Below are positions 44,859 to 55,080 of a DNA stretch of 64,000 nt, piece after piece. The notes beneath the pieces were generated by a model, which ran no database searches, was not told the DNA's origin, and was given only the letters and a program-made list of their open reading frames with translations. Position numbers and translations under genes: made by a program. Where the stretch lies: positions 1 to 64,000 of the forward strand of contig NZ_NQNY01000001.1 of assembly GCF_002276225.1 (NCBI RefSeq). The letters are read 5' to 3'. This stretch comes from Mycoplasmopsis agassizii. Its GTDB lineage: Bacteria; Bacillota_I; Bacilli_A; Mycoplasmatales; Metamycoplasmataceae. Every line of letters begins with the position of its first letter. The stretch's first letter is position 1.

Positions 44859-44936
44859 ATGATTAAAAACTGGTTAAAAAATAAATTCAAAAAAGTATCT
44901 AGAAACGCCTATTTTAGGGGTTTTTGTGCAAGGTAA
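44859..44936 (+). CDS. Possible 25-residue upstream ORF overlapping rsgA
   Basis: ATG 44859 opens a 25-codon frame ending in TAA 44934, overlapping the rsgA GTG start by 11 bases in another frame. The product would be strongly basic (MIKNWLKNKFKKVSRN...). It has no good ribosome-binding site. It could couple translation to rsgA or be chance. Confidence 0.25.
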   Translation: MIKNWLKNKFKKVSRNAYFRGFCAR

Positions 44937-45777
44937 GGTATACCAGATTTTAGCTGGTTATTATGACATAAAAAGTGGAGATAAAATTTATCGAGTGCGT
45001 GGTGCTGGTAAATTAAGACACAATAATTTAACTCCCTTAGTTGGTGATGAAGTAATTTTTGAAAATGAGTTTTTAATAAAAATACTTGAACGTAAAAATG
45101 AAATGATTAGACCTAAGGTCGCAAATATTGATCAAGTTATAATTGTTATGTCTCTAAAAGAACCAGATTTTTCATCTTTTTTATTGGACAAATTTTTGGC
45201 TAAAGTTTATCATCTAGATTCACAGATTACAATTTTATTAACTAAAAAAGATTTATATGATGGAAATAATTTTAAGGTTGATTTTTATTTAAAAAATCAA
45301 GATACATATTTGATAAGTATGCAAAATTTAGAAGAGTATAAAGGTATCTCAAATCTTTTTGATAATAAAGTAAATGTCTTAATGGGACAAACAGGTGTAG
45401 GTAAAACTACCTTCTTAAATTTAATTTCAGACAACGATTTTTTGACTCAAAAAATCTCCAAATCATTAGGTCGTGGAATTCATTCAACTCGTGTTGTTCG
45501 CATGATTGATTTTTTAAATGGACAACTAGTTGATGCTCCAGGTTTTAGTAGTTTTGAAATAGATTTTGATCCACTTGAACTAGCAAGAACTTTTAAATTT
45601 TATAAAAACTTTGAATATAAATGTAAATTCAGAACTTGTCAACATTATGAAGAAGATGAAAAAATTTGCTCGGTTAAACAAGAAATTAGTAAGCAAAATA
45701 TTCCCTTATGAAGATATGAAAACTATGTAAAAATTCTTTTAGAAGTACGTGAAAGTAAAAATAAAAGAAATTTTTAG
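44926..45777 (+). CDS. rsgA: Small-ribosomal-subunit biogenesis GTPase RsgA
   Basis: A 283-residue circularly permuted GTPase that assists 30S maturation. OB fold first, then G4 TKKD (106-109), G1 GQTGVGKTT (154-162), GRGIHSTR, G3 DAPGFS and a C-terminal zinc site (C.F.TCQHYEEDEKIC). It begins at GTG 44926 with AGGGG five bases upstream. Confidence 0.93.
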
Positions 45778-45816
45778 ATTAAGCATTTTTTAATAATAAT
45801 GGTTTAAAATATTTGC

Positions 45817-46386
45817 ATGAAATTAAAGAAACTATTTTATTCACTTTTACCACTTAGTTTTGCTGCAGCTACATTTGCAGCTGTTTCTTGTTCTCAAGAT
45901 GATCCTAGAACAGGCCTTCCCGAAGCACCAGTTAATGGTAAACCAAAAGATGATAAAGATGATTTCGATTCATATCATGGTGGTCATGTTCATAACTATA
46001 ACCCTTCATATGAACTTGTTTCAAGTTCAAGAGTTTTATCTGACATTGAATTTATAAATAATTTAAGTGGTGATTCTTTAATTATTAAAAGTAGTCATAA
46101 AAACATTCAAGAACTTTATGATGAATTAACTTCTTATAAAGATAATACAATTGCAATTTTTGAATACTTGACTTTTTCAGATGTTAATTTTAAATCTAGT
46201 GTTTCTGTTACTTCAGTTGAATTAGTTAAAAATAAAATCAGCATTGAGTTTTCATTCAAAGATAAAACTTCTGATCACTATCCAGTTGAGAAAGTAACAA
46301 ATAATTTTGAATTTGTTCATGTAGAAAAAGCACCAAGAGGAATTAATGAAAATCCTGATTTTATAAATGATTTAATTAAAAAATAA
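45817..46386 (+). CDS. Small lipoprotein, unknown function
   Basis: A 189-residue lipoprotein with lipobox AVSC (Cys25), a His/Asp/Gly-rich linker (DSYHGGHVHNYN) and a beta-rich domain ending in YPVEKVTNNFEFV. The domain type resembles the small repeats of mycoplasma surface lipoproteins. Terminator downstream. Confidence 0.82.
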   Translation: MKLKKLFYSLLPLSFAAATFAAVSCSQDDPRTGLPEAPVNGKPKDDKDDFDSYHGGHVHNYNPSYELVSSSRVLSDIEFINNLSGDSLIIKSSHKNIQELYDELTSYKDNTIAIFEYLTFSDVNFKSSVSVTSVELVKNKISIEFSFKDKTSDHYPVEKVTNNFEFVHVEKAPRGINENPDFINDLIKK

Positions 46387-46393
46387 ATTAATT

Positions 46394-46433
46394 AAAAAGA
46401 GACTTCAAGCAATTTTGAAAAGTCTCTTTTTTA
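46394..46433 (+). terminator. Terminator of the lipoprotein at 45817
   Basis: AAAAAGAGACTT and AAGTCTCTTTTT pair around a 14-base loop, ending in a T run. It can also serve the converging minus-strand gene. Confidence 0.8.
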
Positions 46434-46463
46434 ATTATATTTTTGATTGATTAAACAATTGAT

Positions 46464-47312
46464 TTATTTCTTGCTATATGGTTTGATTGTCATATTTTCT
46501 ATTTTTGAATTTTCGTCAAAATTAAAAAATAAATATGGTGAAACCAGTTTATTAATCTTTAAATTATTTCTGAATTCTTTAGAATCTCCATTAATGACAC
46601 CGACAGAATTTAAAAATGATGTTTCTGATTTTAATGATTCTAGGTCTTGATATTTATCGTATGAATTGACTATTCTAGTTTCAATATGTAGGTGTTGCCT
46701 TCAACCACCATTTTCTTTTTCTTTACCTAATTTAGCAATAACTGTACCTGCATTTATTTTCTTTTCTTTAAAGTTTTTAGGCAATCAAAATAGTTTATCT
46801 TCAATTTGTATTTCTTCATATTGATAACCGTTTATATTAAAAATTATTGATGGATCCAGATGAATTAAATGCATGATTAAAAACTCATCATCCTTCATAA
46901 TTTTATTGACATAATCTTTTTTATAAAATTTAAATAGTTCTTCTTTTTCAATTTTCAAAGTAATAATTCCACCTGAACCCTGATTAGGTTTATAAGGAAC
47001 AATCATCGATCAGTATAAGGAAATTATTTCACAATCAAAAGGTGCATAAATATCCAAGTCAGGATCAAAAAATAGGTCAACTCCTGCATGTGTAAAGACT
47101 GTATTTTGCACTTCTCCAAAGTAGAATTTTCGCTCTTCAGAATAACCTCCATGAGCAAAATCAATACCTCAAGTTTCAACAATTTTTTCAGGATATTTAG
47201 CTAAATCTTCTCTCTTAATTTGAGGCATTAAAAATTTAACTTTTTTACCATCTTGTTTTTCAGGGTCAATTAAATAAGGAGTTTCCTTTAAGTTATTTAG
47301 TAAATCAAACAT
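46464..47312 (-). CDS. M23/LytM-like metallopeptidase, cytosolic
   Basis: A 282-residue protein without signal peptide. HAGVD (His75, Asp79) and HLHIE (His207, His209), with an intervening MHLIHLD, fit the zinc and catalytic pattern of M23 endopeptidases, as do IYAPFDCEI and AGTVIAKLG. M23 enzymes usually cut peptidoglycan cross-links, which a mycoplasma lacks, so the substrate here is unknown. ATG 47312 lies six bases after a TATAAT (47319-47324), giving a leaderless start; the upstream ATG at 47390 would precede the promoter. Confidence 0.75.
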
Positions 47313-47488
47313 AGCAAAATTATATAACTTATTTAAGAATAGTCTGATCCTAAATATGAAAAAAATTTTCAGTTTTTTTTCATATTTCACTTTATTAAAA
47401 TAGCCTGCTTTGTTATTGTGGTAAAATATAGGTAACTATTAAAAATTATAAAATAATAGTTAAAAGTAAATATTACAATAGGAGTATT

Positions 47489-48856
47489 ATGAAAATAGTT
47501 TTAGTCGGTGCAAACCACGCAGGAACTTCTTTTGCTAGAACCCTGAGACAGCTAGATCAAAAGGCTGAATTAAAAATTTTTGATAGAAACAATAACACAA
47601 GCTTTTTAGGTTGTGGAATTGCTTTATGAGTAGGTGGAGAGTTTAAAGAACCAGATGGTTTATTTTACTCATCACCTGACAAATTACAAGGTATTGGATG
47701 TGATGTTAACATCCTACATGATGTAATCAAAATTGATCACTCTAAAAAAGAAGTGACAGTTAAAAATCTAGAAACAGGTGAAGAATCTGTTGAAAAATAC
47801 GACAAAATCGTTTTTGCAGCAGGAACTTGACCAATTCTTCCAAAATTTGAAGGAATTGATTTAGAAAATATCATCATCTCAAAAACCTTCCAACACGCTC
47901 AAGAAATTAAAAAACAAGCGGAAAACTCAACAGTTAAATCAGTAGCAGTTATTGGAGCTGGTTACATAGGGGTTGAACTTGCTGAAGCGTTTAACAAATA
48001 TGGTAAAGAAGTACACTTAATTGACTTAGGTACACGTGTTATTAACCGTTACTTTGACAAAGAGTTTACAGACTTAATGGAAAAAGGTATGGCTGACCAC
48101 GGTGTTAAATTACACCTAGGTGAAAAATTAGTTAAATTCACTTCAAAAGATGGTAAAAAAGTTTCAGCAGTTGTAACTGACAAAGGTAGTTACGATGTTG
48201 ACTTAGTAATTATGTCAGTTGGATTTAAACCAAATACAGACATGTTAGACTTTGATAAAGTTCCTAATGGTGCTTTAAAAGTTGATGAGTTTCAACATGT
48301 TATGAAAAATGGAAAACCAGTTGAAGATTTCTACGCAATTGGTGATTCAGCAGCAACTTACCATACAGTTTTAAAAGACCACATGCACGTTGCTTTAGCA
48401 ACTAACGCTGTTAAAACAGGTGTAGTAGCAGCGATGTCAGTTGCAGGTAGTCCACTTAAATTCCCTGGTGTAGCAGGTACAAATGCAATTTCAGTTTTTG
48501 GTTGCCACTATGCTTCAACAGGATTCACCTTAGAAAGTGCTAAATCTTTAGGGTTAAAAGCTAAAGAAACACCTTTCTTTGTTGATAATGACAGACCTGA
48601 ATTTATGCAAGATTATGACAAAGTTGGAATTAAAGTTGTTTATGAAGAAGGAACATTAAGAGTTTTAGGTGCTCAAGTAGGTTCATGAGGTAAACATGTG
48701 CATACAGAGGTTGCTTACTTATTTGCTCTAGCAGCACAAAAAGAAATGACCTTATTAGACCTTGCTCTAATGGATTACTACTTCTTACCACACTTAAATA
48801 AACCATTTAATTTTGTGATTTCACCAATTCTAAGTGCTTTAGGACTTAATTACTAA
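47489..48856 (+). CDS. nox: NADH oxidase (FAD-dependent, Nox/CoA-disulfide reductase family)
   Basis: A 455-residue flavoprotein. The FAD-binding VGANHAGTS (6-14), redox-active Cys42 (SFLGCGIALW), NAD-binding VIGAGYIGVELAEAF, second FAD motif FYAIGDSA and C-terminal dimerisation domain are present. In mycoplasmas it reoxidises NADH with O2. AGGAG precedes ATG 47489; terminator downstream. Confidence 0.94.
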
Positions 48857-48881
48857 TTTTAATTAGTAAAACTAAACTTAA

Positions 48882-48910
48882 AAATGAGATTCTAAAATCT
48901 CATTTTTTCT
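48882..48910 (+). terminator. Terminator of nox
   Basis: AAATGAGATT and AATCTCATTT with T6. Confidence 0.85.
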
Positions 48911-48931
48911 TTGCTTTTTTTATAAAAGCAA

Positions 48932-48960
48932 TAAAAAATTGCAACTTAAGGTTGCAATTT
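48932..48960 (-). terminator. Terminator of rpmF
   Basis: AATTGCAAC and GTTGCAATT pair around TTAAG, followed on the minus strand by U6. Confidence 0.85.
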
Positions 48961-48969
48961 GATTATTAA

Positions 48970-49155
48970 TTAGTTGTTTTTAACGTCAACTACTTGTCGA
49001 CCTTTATATCAACCACATGATGTACATGCATGATGAGGAATGGTTTGTTTTGAACAATGTGAACAAGTTGTTGTAGTAACTGCAGTTAAACTGTCATGAG
49101 TTCTACGTTTGTTACGTCTTTGTTTTGACGTTTTACGCTTTGGTACTATAGCCAT
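48970..49155 (-). CDS. rpmF: 50S ribosomal protein L32
   Basis: A 61-residue zinc-containing L32: MAIVPKRKTSKQRRNKRR at the start, then CSHC and CTSC zinc-binding pairs with GWYKGR (Trp by TGA). AGGAGG precedes the ATG. Confidence 0.96.
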
Positions 49156-49289
49156 TATTGCCTCCTAGTATTAATTTTTTGTTTAAGCATTTTATAGACG
49201 ATTGTTTTAAAATTGTACATTATTTTTTTAAAAATAATCTAAATATTTTTACTCCAACTAGAGTGAAAATAAGACAAGTTTTTGCAACA

Positions 49290-49512
49290 AAAAAGAGCCC
49301 CAAAAGGCTCTTTTTCTCTGCCGCTTTGATGACAGCCCAATCCAACACTTGAGAACATACTAGTTAGCCAGTCTTATAAAACTCTATCTCATATCTTATG
49401 TCTTTAGCAACTTCTATCACCACAATGGGGCGTACTGAGTGATAGCTTTAACACTAATGTGGTGGTTCAAAATTTGCATATAGTTAAGGATAAGTTTTTA
49501 TATAAACTATGG
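49290..49512 (-). ncRNA. Candidate structured small RNA of about 220 nt
   Basis: No ORF of note is present. A minus-strand TATAAT lies at 49519-49524, and a strong terminator (AAAAAGAGCC/GGCTCTTTTT, 49290-49315) ends the unit. Inside, CACCACA/TGTGGTG and CTATCAC/GTGATAG can form mutually exclusive helices, and CATAGTT/AACTATATG forms a 5' hairpin. The segment is richer in G+C than its surroundings. It does not show the consensus elements I know for SRP RNA, RNase P RNA or tmRNA. Confidence 0.5.
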
Positions 49513-49562
49513 GTTATAATTATACAGATTTTTTTAAAAATTTACTTTATTCATAAATTCAA

Positions 49563-50429
49563 TTACAAGTTTGGAATTTGTAATTGTTCTTCTTTATTCA
49601 AAATTGAAGGGCATGAATGTTGAATTTCTCTAAATACATAACCTAAATAATCCTGAATTTTTTGCTTCTTATATGACTTTCTAAAAAAGACAAATTGATG
49701 TCAAATATAGTTCACTATATAAGATAACTCTGCATAAATTTTTTCTTTTTTAATTTCGTGATCATCATCTTGTATACAAATATCTTTAATAGTTCTATGA
49801 ACTTTTTTCATTTTTCATTCTGCAAAAACTGCAGGAAACCATCAAAAAATTCAAAACGAATAATATAATGAATAAGCTATATAAGTAAACTTACCAGATG
49901 TAAAAAGATTTTCATAATGATAATCAAAATTTGCTAATTTTATAATTGAAGAAAAATCAATCTTTGCTTCAATTAATTTCTTATTTTTAGATCTTAAAAA
50001 TAAGAAACTTGTAATTCATGATAATGAAATAAAAAAGAGTGTGACTGCAATTGCCATTGGAAAAAATAATCAAAGTGTTTGCCATAACATATTTTTTAGT
50101 TGAAAATCCATGTTTCTATTTTCTAAATTTAAAAACGATCCATGCTGACTAGTATCGATATAAATTATTCAAGCAAGTATTAAATAAAATGCAATTGCAC
50201 TTGATTTTAATATGACATGTATCACATGTCTTTTGTAAACTGGTTTTAAATTGTAATTAATAAAAATACTTTCTAATTTTGTATATTTAATAATTTGTTT
50301 TTGATTTCTTAAATAAAAAACAAACCAAAATCATAAGTAAAGCAAAATATTTAAACCTACTAAAACTGAAAAAGAAATGATGTAAAAATCATTTCTTAAT
50401 TCAGTTTCTAACATTTGTAGTGAATTCAT
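49563..50429 (-). CDS. Four-helix membrane protein, module component 2, second locus
   Basis: A 288-residue integral membrane protein and fourth member of the family found at 22708-25329: LLYLWFW in helix 1, FINYNLKPVYKRH after it, and NYIWHQFVFF near the C-terminus. Most Trp codons are TGA. It lies 100 bases downstream of a frameshifted homologue of the module's secreted protein, repeating the gene order of the first locus. The first codons belong to a 51-bp sequence copied at 51860. Confidence 0.82.
50369..50419. repeat. 51-bp direct repeat, copy 1
   Basis: Exact match to 51860-51910; covers codons 4-20 of the membrane protein gene at 49563. Confidence 0.9.
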
Positions 50430-50529
50430 CAACAATCCTAAATAAAAATTTTAGCTTACTACATTACTATTTGACAACAGTGAATTTTTTAATGAATAAA
50501 TGTTTGTATATTATCCTTTAAAAATTAAA

Positions 50530-51479
50530 TTAATTTCAGTGTGCAAGGTACATATCATAAATACCTCATTTTGAAATAGTATCAATGTATTTATCTAAAA
50601 AAGGTATGAACTTTTGATTCCTATCCATCACATCCCTCACTGCAAAATTAGCAGTTAATACTGAAAGGAGAGTTGTAGATTTAAAGCCTTCCAGCGTTTT
50701 TCTTATACCCTTAAGTGTATTGCGATACATGACAAAATATCGACGCATTTCACCAGTATTTCAGCGATTTTCTTCAATTTTACGAATTAATCACTTAAGA
50801 GTATCATGATCCCTGTTTAACCAAGGTACTGTAGCAAAAAAACTGGTCGATGATATCGATGTTGCTGTTAATGCACCTGCTAGGAAAAAATTTGCAACAG
50901 TTGACACCACTGCTGTTGCCGCTACCTGCCCTGCTTTGTTTGATAGAAAAGCCATATAGTCTCTTATAGCAAGATTTGCATCATTGAAACGTCTTCAGTC
51001 AAATTCATGGCCGCCACTGTTTGTGTTGTAATAGTCAAAAGGTTTATCAAATGATTCTTCATAAATTGAAGTTTGCATTAAACCTCTTTTAGATCTTTTT
51101 ATAGGTATGTCATTATTGTTTGCTACAATAATTTTTTTTGATTTCAATAAATCAATAATCTGTTGAATATCTCACCCTTCTTTTTCAATAATCTTATCAA
51201 CTTCGAATAACAAATCCAGCGTAAATTGTTCTTGTTCTTTTGTAAAAGAAAAATTGGGTTTGAATTCTTTTAAAAAATTATTTATTAATATTTTTTTAGA
51301 AATTATATTACTATCGGACAATGTTCGAACTGAAGCAACCTCCTCTTTTTTTGTATTTTTTTATCAGCTTCATTTGGTTGATAGTTTGATGCTGATATAC
51401 TTAGTATTGCTGGAACTGTCATAAAAGAAGAAACGGCTACGACAGAAACAGAAAAAAGTATTTTGTTTTTTAATTTCAT
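50530..51479 (-). pseudogene. Frameshifted homologue of the module's secreted protein
   Basis: The signal peptide (MKLKNKILFSVSVVAVSS...) begins at ATG 51479, but the frame is lost near two A7 tracts (T7 at 51346-51352 and 51356-51362 on the plus strand); the remaining ~275 codons are open in another frame. One missing A explains it. The restored protein has EGWDIQQIIDLLKSKK, EFDWRRFNDA, a hydrophobic Ala/Val/Ser stretch, then LKWLIRKIEEN and RRYFVMYRNTL, parallel to the gene at 21734. It could be an OFF phase variant or a dead gene. Confidence 0.8.
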
Positions 51480-51859
51480 ATTTCTACATAAATTTTGATA
51501 TTGTTAATTGTTTTTGTAATAGTGAAAATTTATATTTAATCTATTCGAAAATTACGCAAACTGACAGCATTTTGAAATTAGTCTTTAACCAAAATTAATT
51601 TCTTCCAATATGAACTTTTTCCAAATTTCAAAAATTCAAATAATTTGTAAGATTTCTTTAAATATAGATTATGAATTCATTAATATAAACTAAAATACAT
51701 AAAATGAATATTTCAAAAAGTGATAAATATCTAACTATAAAATTATTTAAAAATAGATTTAATAACTTTAAAAATAAAATATTTTGTTGCATAATTATAA
51801 GTAAACTATATTCTGCAACTTAATTATACTACTTTATTATTTTTTCCATTATTTATTTA
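51480..51859. other. AT-rich spacer without a gene
   Basis: I find no ORF, RNA or clear hairpin here. Together with 51911-52017 it forms a gap of about 540 bases interrupted only by the 51-bp repeat. Confidence 0.6.
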
Positions 51860-51910
51860 AAAAAGAAATGATGTAAAAATCATTTCTTAATTCAGTTTCT
51901 AACATTTGTA
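51860..51910. repeat. 51-bp direct repeat, copy 2 (gene fragment)
   Basis: Exact copy of codons 4-20 of the membrane protein gene at 49563, stranded in non-coding sequence. It suggests a past duplication or deletion by recombination around the module. Confidence 0.9.
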
Positions 51911-52017
51911 AGGTTTTAATATTTTTTTAGATTTCCTACTTTAAGACTGAAACATTTATAAAAATTAAGTATAGTGAGATTAATTAAAAATGTGTGATGT
52001 ATAAATTTATTTAGTAA

Positions 52018-53409
52018 TTAAATTGAATAAAAAGAATTTGTCTCGATTTCAATAATTACTTTTAATTTTTTCTTTAGTAATATTAAATTTTTAGGTAGTT
52101 TAAAAAATAAAGTATGTTGTCTCCAACCATCAGCTATGTGCATTAGTTGTCCTTCATCTTTACTTTTATTTTCAAAAACAACATGATCTTGTGGAGTTAC
52201 TGCATCATTAATTGGATGAGAAGCCTTTTTAAAGATAGTGAAAACAAGTTCGTTATCTTTTAATTTTAAATCATAAGAATTTTCAATGAAATTATTAAAA
52301 AGGTCGTTATTAGATTCATAACCATATGCAGACAAAAGAACTAATTTGTTATCTTTAAAATATTCATCATCATATGTTTCTAACATATTTTGCATTTCTG
52401 ATTTTGGAAACTCTTTTTTATATCTTCTTCTATAAAACCTTGCAAATTCTTTTACAAAAGTATTGAATTCTCTTTTAGAGTGTAAAACAATTGATGCAAA
52501 GTTTTCTCATAACCTATTTCTAATTCAATTATTGTAATCATTTTCAACAGGGTATCTTGAAATATCCTGAGTAATATATGAAGCAACTTCTAATGCACGT
52601 TTACTAATGGATGTTTGTCGCTTTTTATCAAAGCTTCTTTTGATAACAGTGTAATTTTCATTTCTTAAATTAAATTGTTCTTTATTAAGTGAATAAAAAA
52701 CTGAATATAGTTCTGAATTATCATCTACTTTCTTATCACTTACATCATAGGTAATAATAATTTTATTATTTGAAGGATGAATGTCAACTAGATTTTTAAT
52801 AATAACTTTAGTATCAAAAAAGTATTTACTTTTTTTGACCTACTGCTGAATATTTATTTCCAAAATCAATTACTATTAAATTTTTATCAAAGTATTCACT
52901 ATTAAATTGTTTGGTGATTTGTTTCATGAAATCATCAAACATTTTAGTTAATTTATTTTTTGAAAGACCAAGATCTGTTTGTGTTTTTTCATCAGTATCA
53001 AATTTATTTAGTAAACTATTTTTTCAATTATTTAAAAATTTGATTAAGTGTTTTTTAGATCTTAAAACAAGTGGTTTTAAATTTTTAACCTCTTGATCAA
53101 CTAGCATTTTAGTGACTTGTTTATTAAAAGTTAAGTAACACAAGTTTTTTGAATTTAAATATACATTTGATAATTTGCTATCTAAATTTATTTTAATTTC
53201 CTGAATTGGTTTATCTTTTTATAATCCGTTTTTCAGAGTCTTCTTTTTTAATAATAGATGCTTGAATTGGAACATGCTTTTCAATCTTTTCAGGTTTTTT
53301 TTGTTTTAGTTTCTTGAACAATTGATGAGCAGCTAATTGCTACAGTTATTGATGCGACTGTTGTTAAAGACACAGTTGAAACAAGTAATCTTTTTTTATT
53401 AAATGACAT
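52018..53409 (-). pseudogene. Lipoprotein pseudogene with three frameshifts
   Basis: It begins as a lipoprotein (lipobox AISC, Cys27) and is homologous end to end with the intact gene at 53791 (FGNK, FDKK..ISERAL-like segment, NMLETYDDEYF, HTLFFK). The frame shifts at an A8 tract (53295-53302), near 53213-53220 and at an A7 tract (52830-52836). The three shifts go in the same direction and sum to a full codon, so start and end are in the same frame. A functional product is unlikely. Confidence 0.82.
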
Positions 53410-53790
53410 ATTTTATTACCACCTTAATATTTTAAAAATCCACATTCATGCTTTTCTTAAATTAGAAAGTGAATGAAAAAAGTTTTTCAGCAACCCAGAT
53501 TTTATTTGACAAATAAAGGTTGTTAAATATTAATGAATAAACTAGCAAAATAATGTTCTTAGAATTATGTTTTGAAGTTTAAAAAATTGTTTACAGTAAT
53601 TTTTACATCTAGTAATATTTTAAAAGTTTGTTATCATTCCCCGTGAACAACAAAATCTTATACCTATTGCAAAAAAAGCGAATAAATAAAAATTAAATAT
53701 ATAAAATTTAATGTAAATAAAAAAATTTATTTACATTATCATACACGCATTAACTAAAAAATAGATGGTTTTTATCGGTGGAAAAAACGA

Positions 53791-55080
53791 TTAATTTAGT
53801 CAAGGTTCTTTATATTTGTCAACGACAAGTTGGACTTTTAAATCATCTTCGTTGAAATATAAACTTTTTTCAACTTTAAAAAATAAAGTGTGCTCTTGCC
53901 CCTTAGATTGATAAATTCTATTTGGCTCATCTTTATTTTTATTTTCAAAAATAGCAATATCTTCATTTCTAATATAGTCATATGAAATGCCTTCATTTCG
54001 GTGAACTGTAAATATAAATTTATTATCTTGCTTTTTTATGTCAAAAGAATCTTCAATATAATCACTAAATAATTTGGTTTCTTCTCCTCAATCAAATGCT
54101 GTAAATAAAATTAAATAATTTTTTTTAAAATATTCACTGTTGTATGTACTCAGCATATTTTCTTTTGTTTCTGAGGGAAAAATAATTTTGCTTTTTTTAT
54201 TATAAAACTTTACAAAACTATCTAACAAATCACTAAGTTCTTTTTCTGATCTTAAAATTTTTAAAGAATAATTACTAAAATTTGAATCTCTAGTCCATGC
54301 ATCCAAATTATTTTTTTGATGTTGCGATAGATCTTGAGTAAAATATGATGAAATTGGTAAAGCTCTTTCAGAAATTGTTGATTTTTTGTCAAGATCAAAA
54401 CCTTGTTTTTTAACTTCGTATTTAATATCTTTTAAGTTTAAATCTTTTTTTCTAACAGAATAAATAACAGGTGTTTTATAATAATCTTGACTATTATATT
54501 TATTTGATGATGTATCATAAACTATATATATTTTGTCTTCCAAATTGTAAATATCTAAAATATTACTTACACCGTTTTCGTGTTTAAGCAAAGCATTTTT
54601 ATTTTTAGCTATCGGAGTTATCTTATTACCAAAATCAATAATTATCAGATTATTAGCAAAATAACCATCATTAAATTTTTTGTTAATCTGTATAATATTT
54701 GAGTCAACAGTTTTTATTAATTTTGATTTTGAAGAGTTAAAATATTTTTTCGATTTATCATCTGTATCAAAAAATTTGAAAACAGATGTTTTTCAATTGA
54801 TCAATAATTTATTTAACTCGCTTGCAGTATTTATAATAAGAGGTTCTAAATTATCAAAAGATTCATCATAAATTAACTCAATTATCGATTTATCAAAAAT
54901 AGAATAATTAATATATTTATTTGATAAGTGTATCTCTTCCATTTCAGTTTCAAAATTAATTTGACTGACATCAAATTGTGATTTTTCTACAACCATCGAT
55001 GAACAACTAACTGTAATACCTATTGATAATATTGCGAAACCAGAAGTGAATAAAATAATCTTTTTTTTACTGAATAACAT
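53791..55080 (-). CDS. Lipoprotein downstream of the subtilisin-like gene, unknown function
   Basis: A 429-residue lipoprotein (lipobox TVSC, Cys26) and intact paralogue of the pseudogene at 52018. No catalytic motif is seen; the sequence is mixed alpha/beta with IIIDFGNK, IYIVYDTSSNK and a C-terminal HTLFFKVEKSLYF. Its ATG lies 14 bases inside the end of the protease pseudogene, so both were one operon. An A8 tract right after the start (55061-55068) could make expression switchable. The 381-base gap to 53409 holds no gene. Confidence 0.82.

Noticed and set aside
49290-49512. Assignment of the candidate RNA as SRP RNA, RNase P RNA or tmRNA
   Set aside because: The expected conserved elements of each (GGAA-tetraloop helix, GAGGAAAGUC region, tRNA-like ends with tag ORF) are not found.
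52911-53096. Plus-strand ORF of 61 codons
   Set aside because: Antisense shadow of the lipoprotein pseudogene; no promoter or ribosome-binding site.
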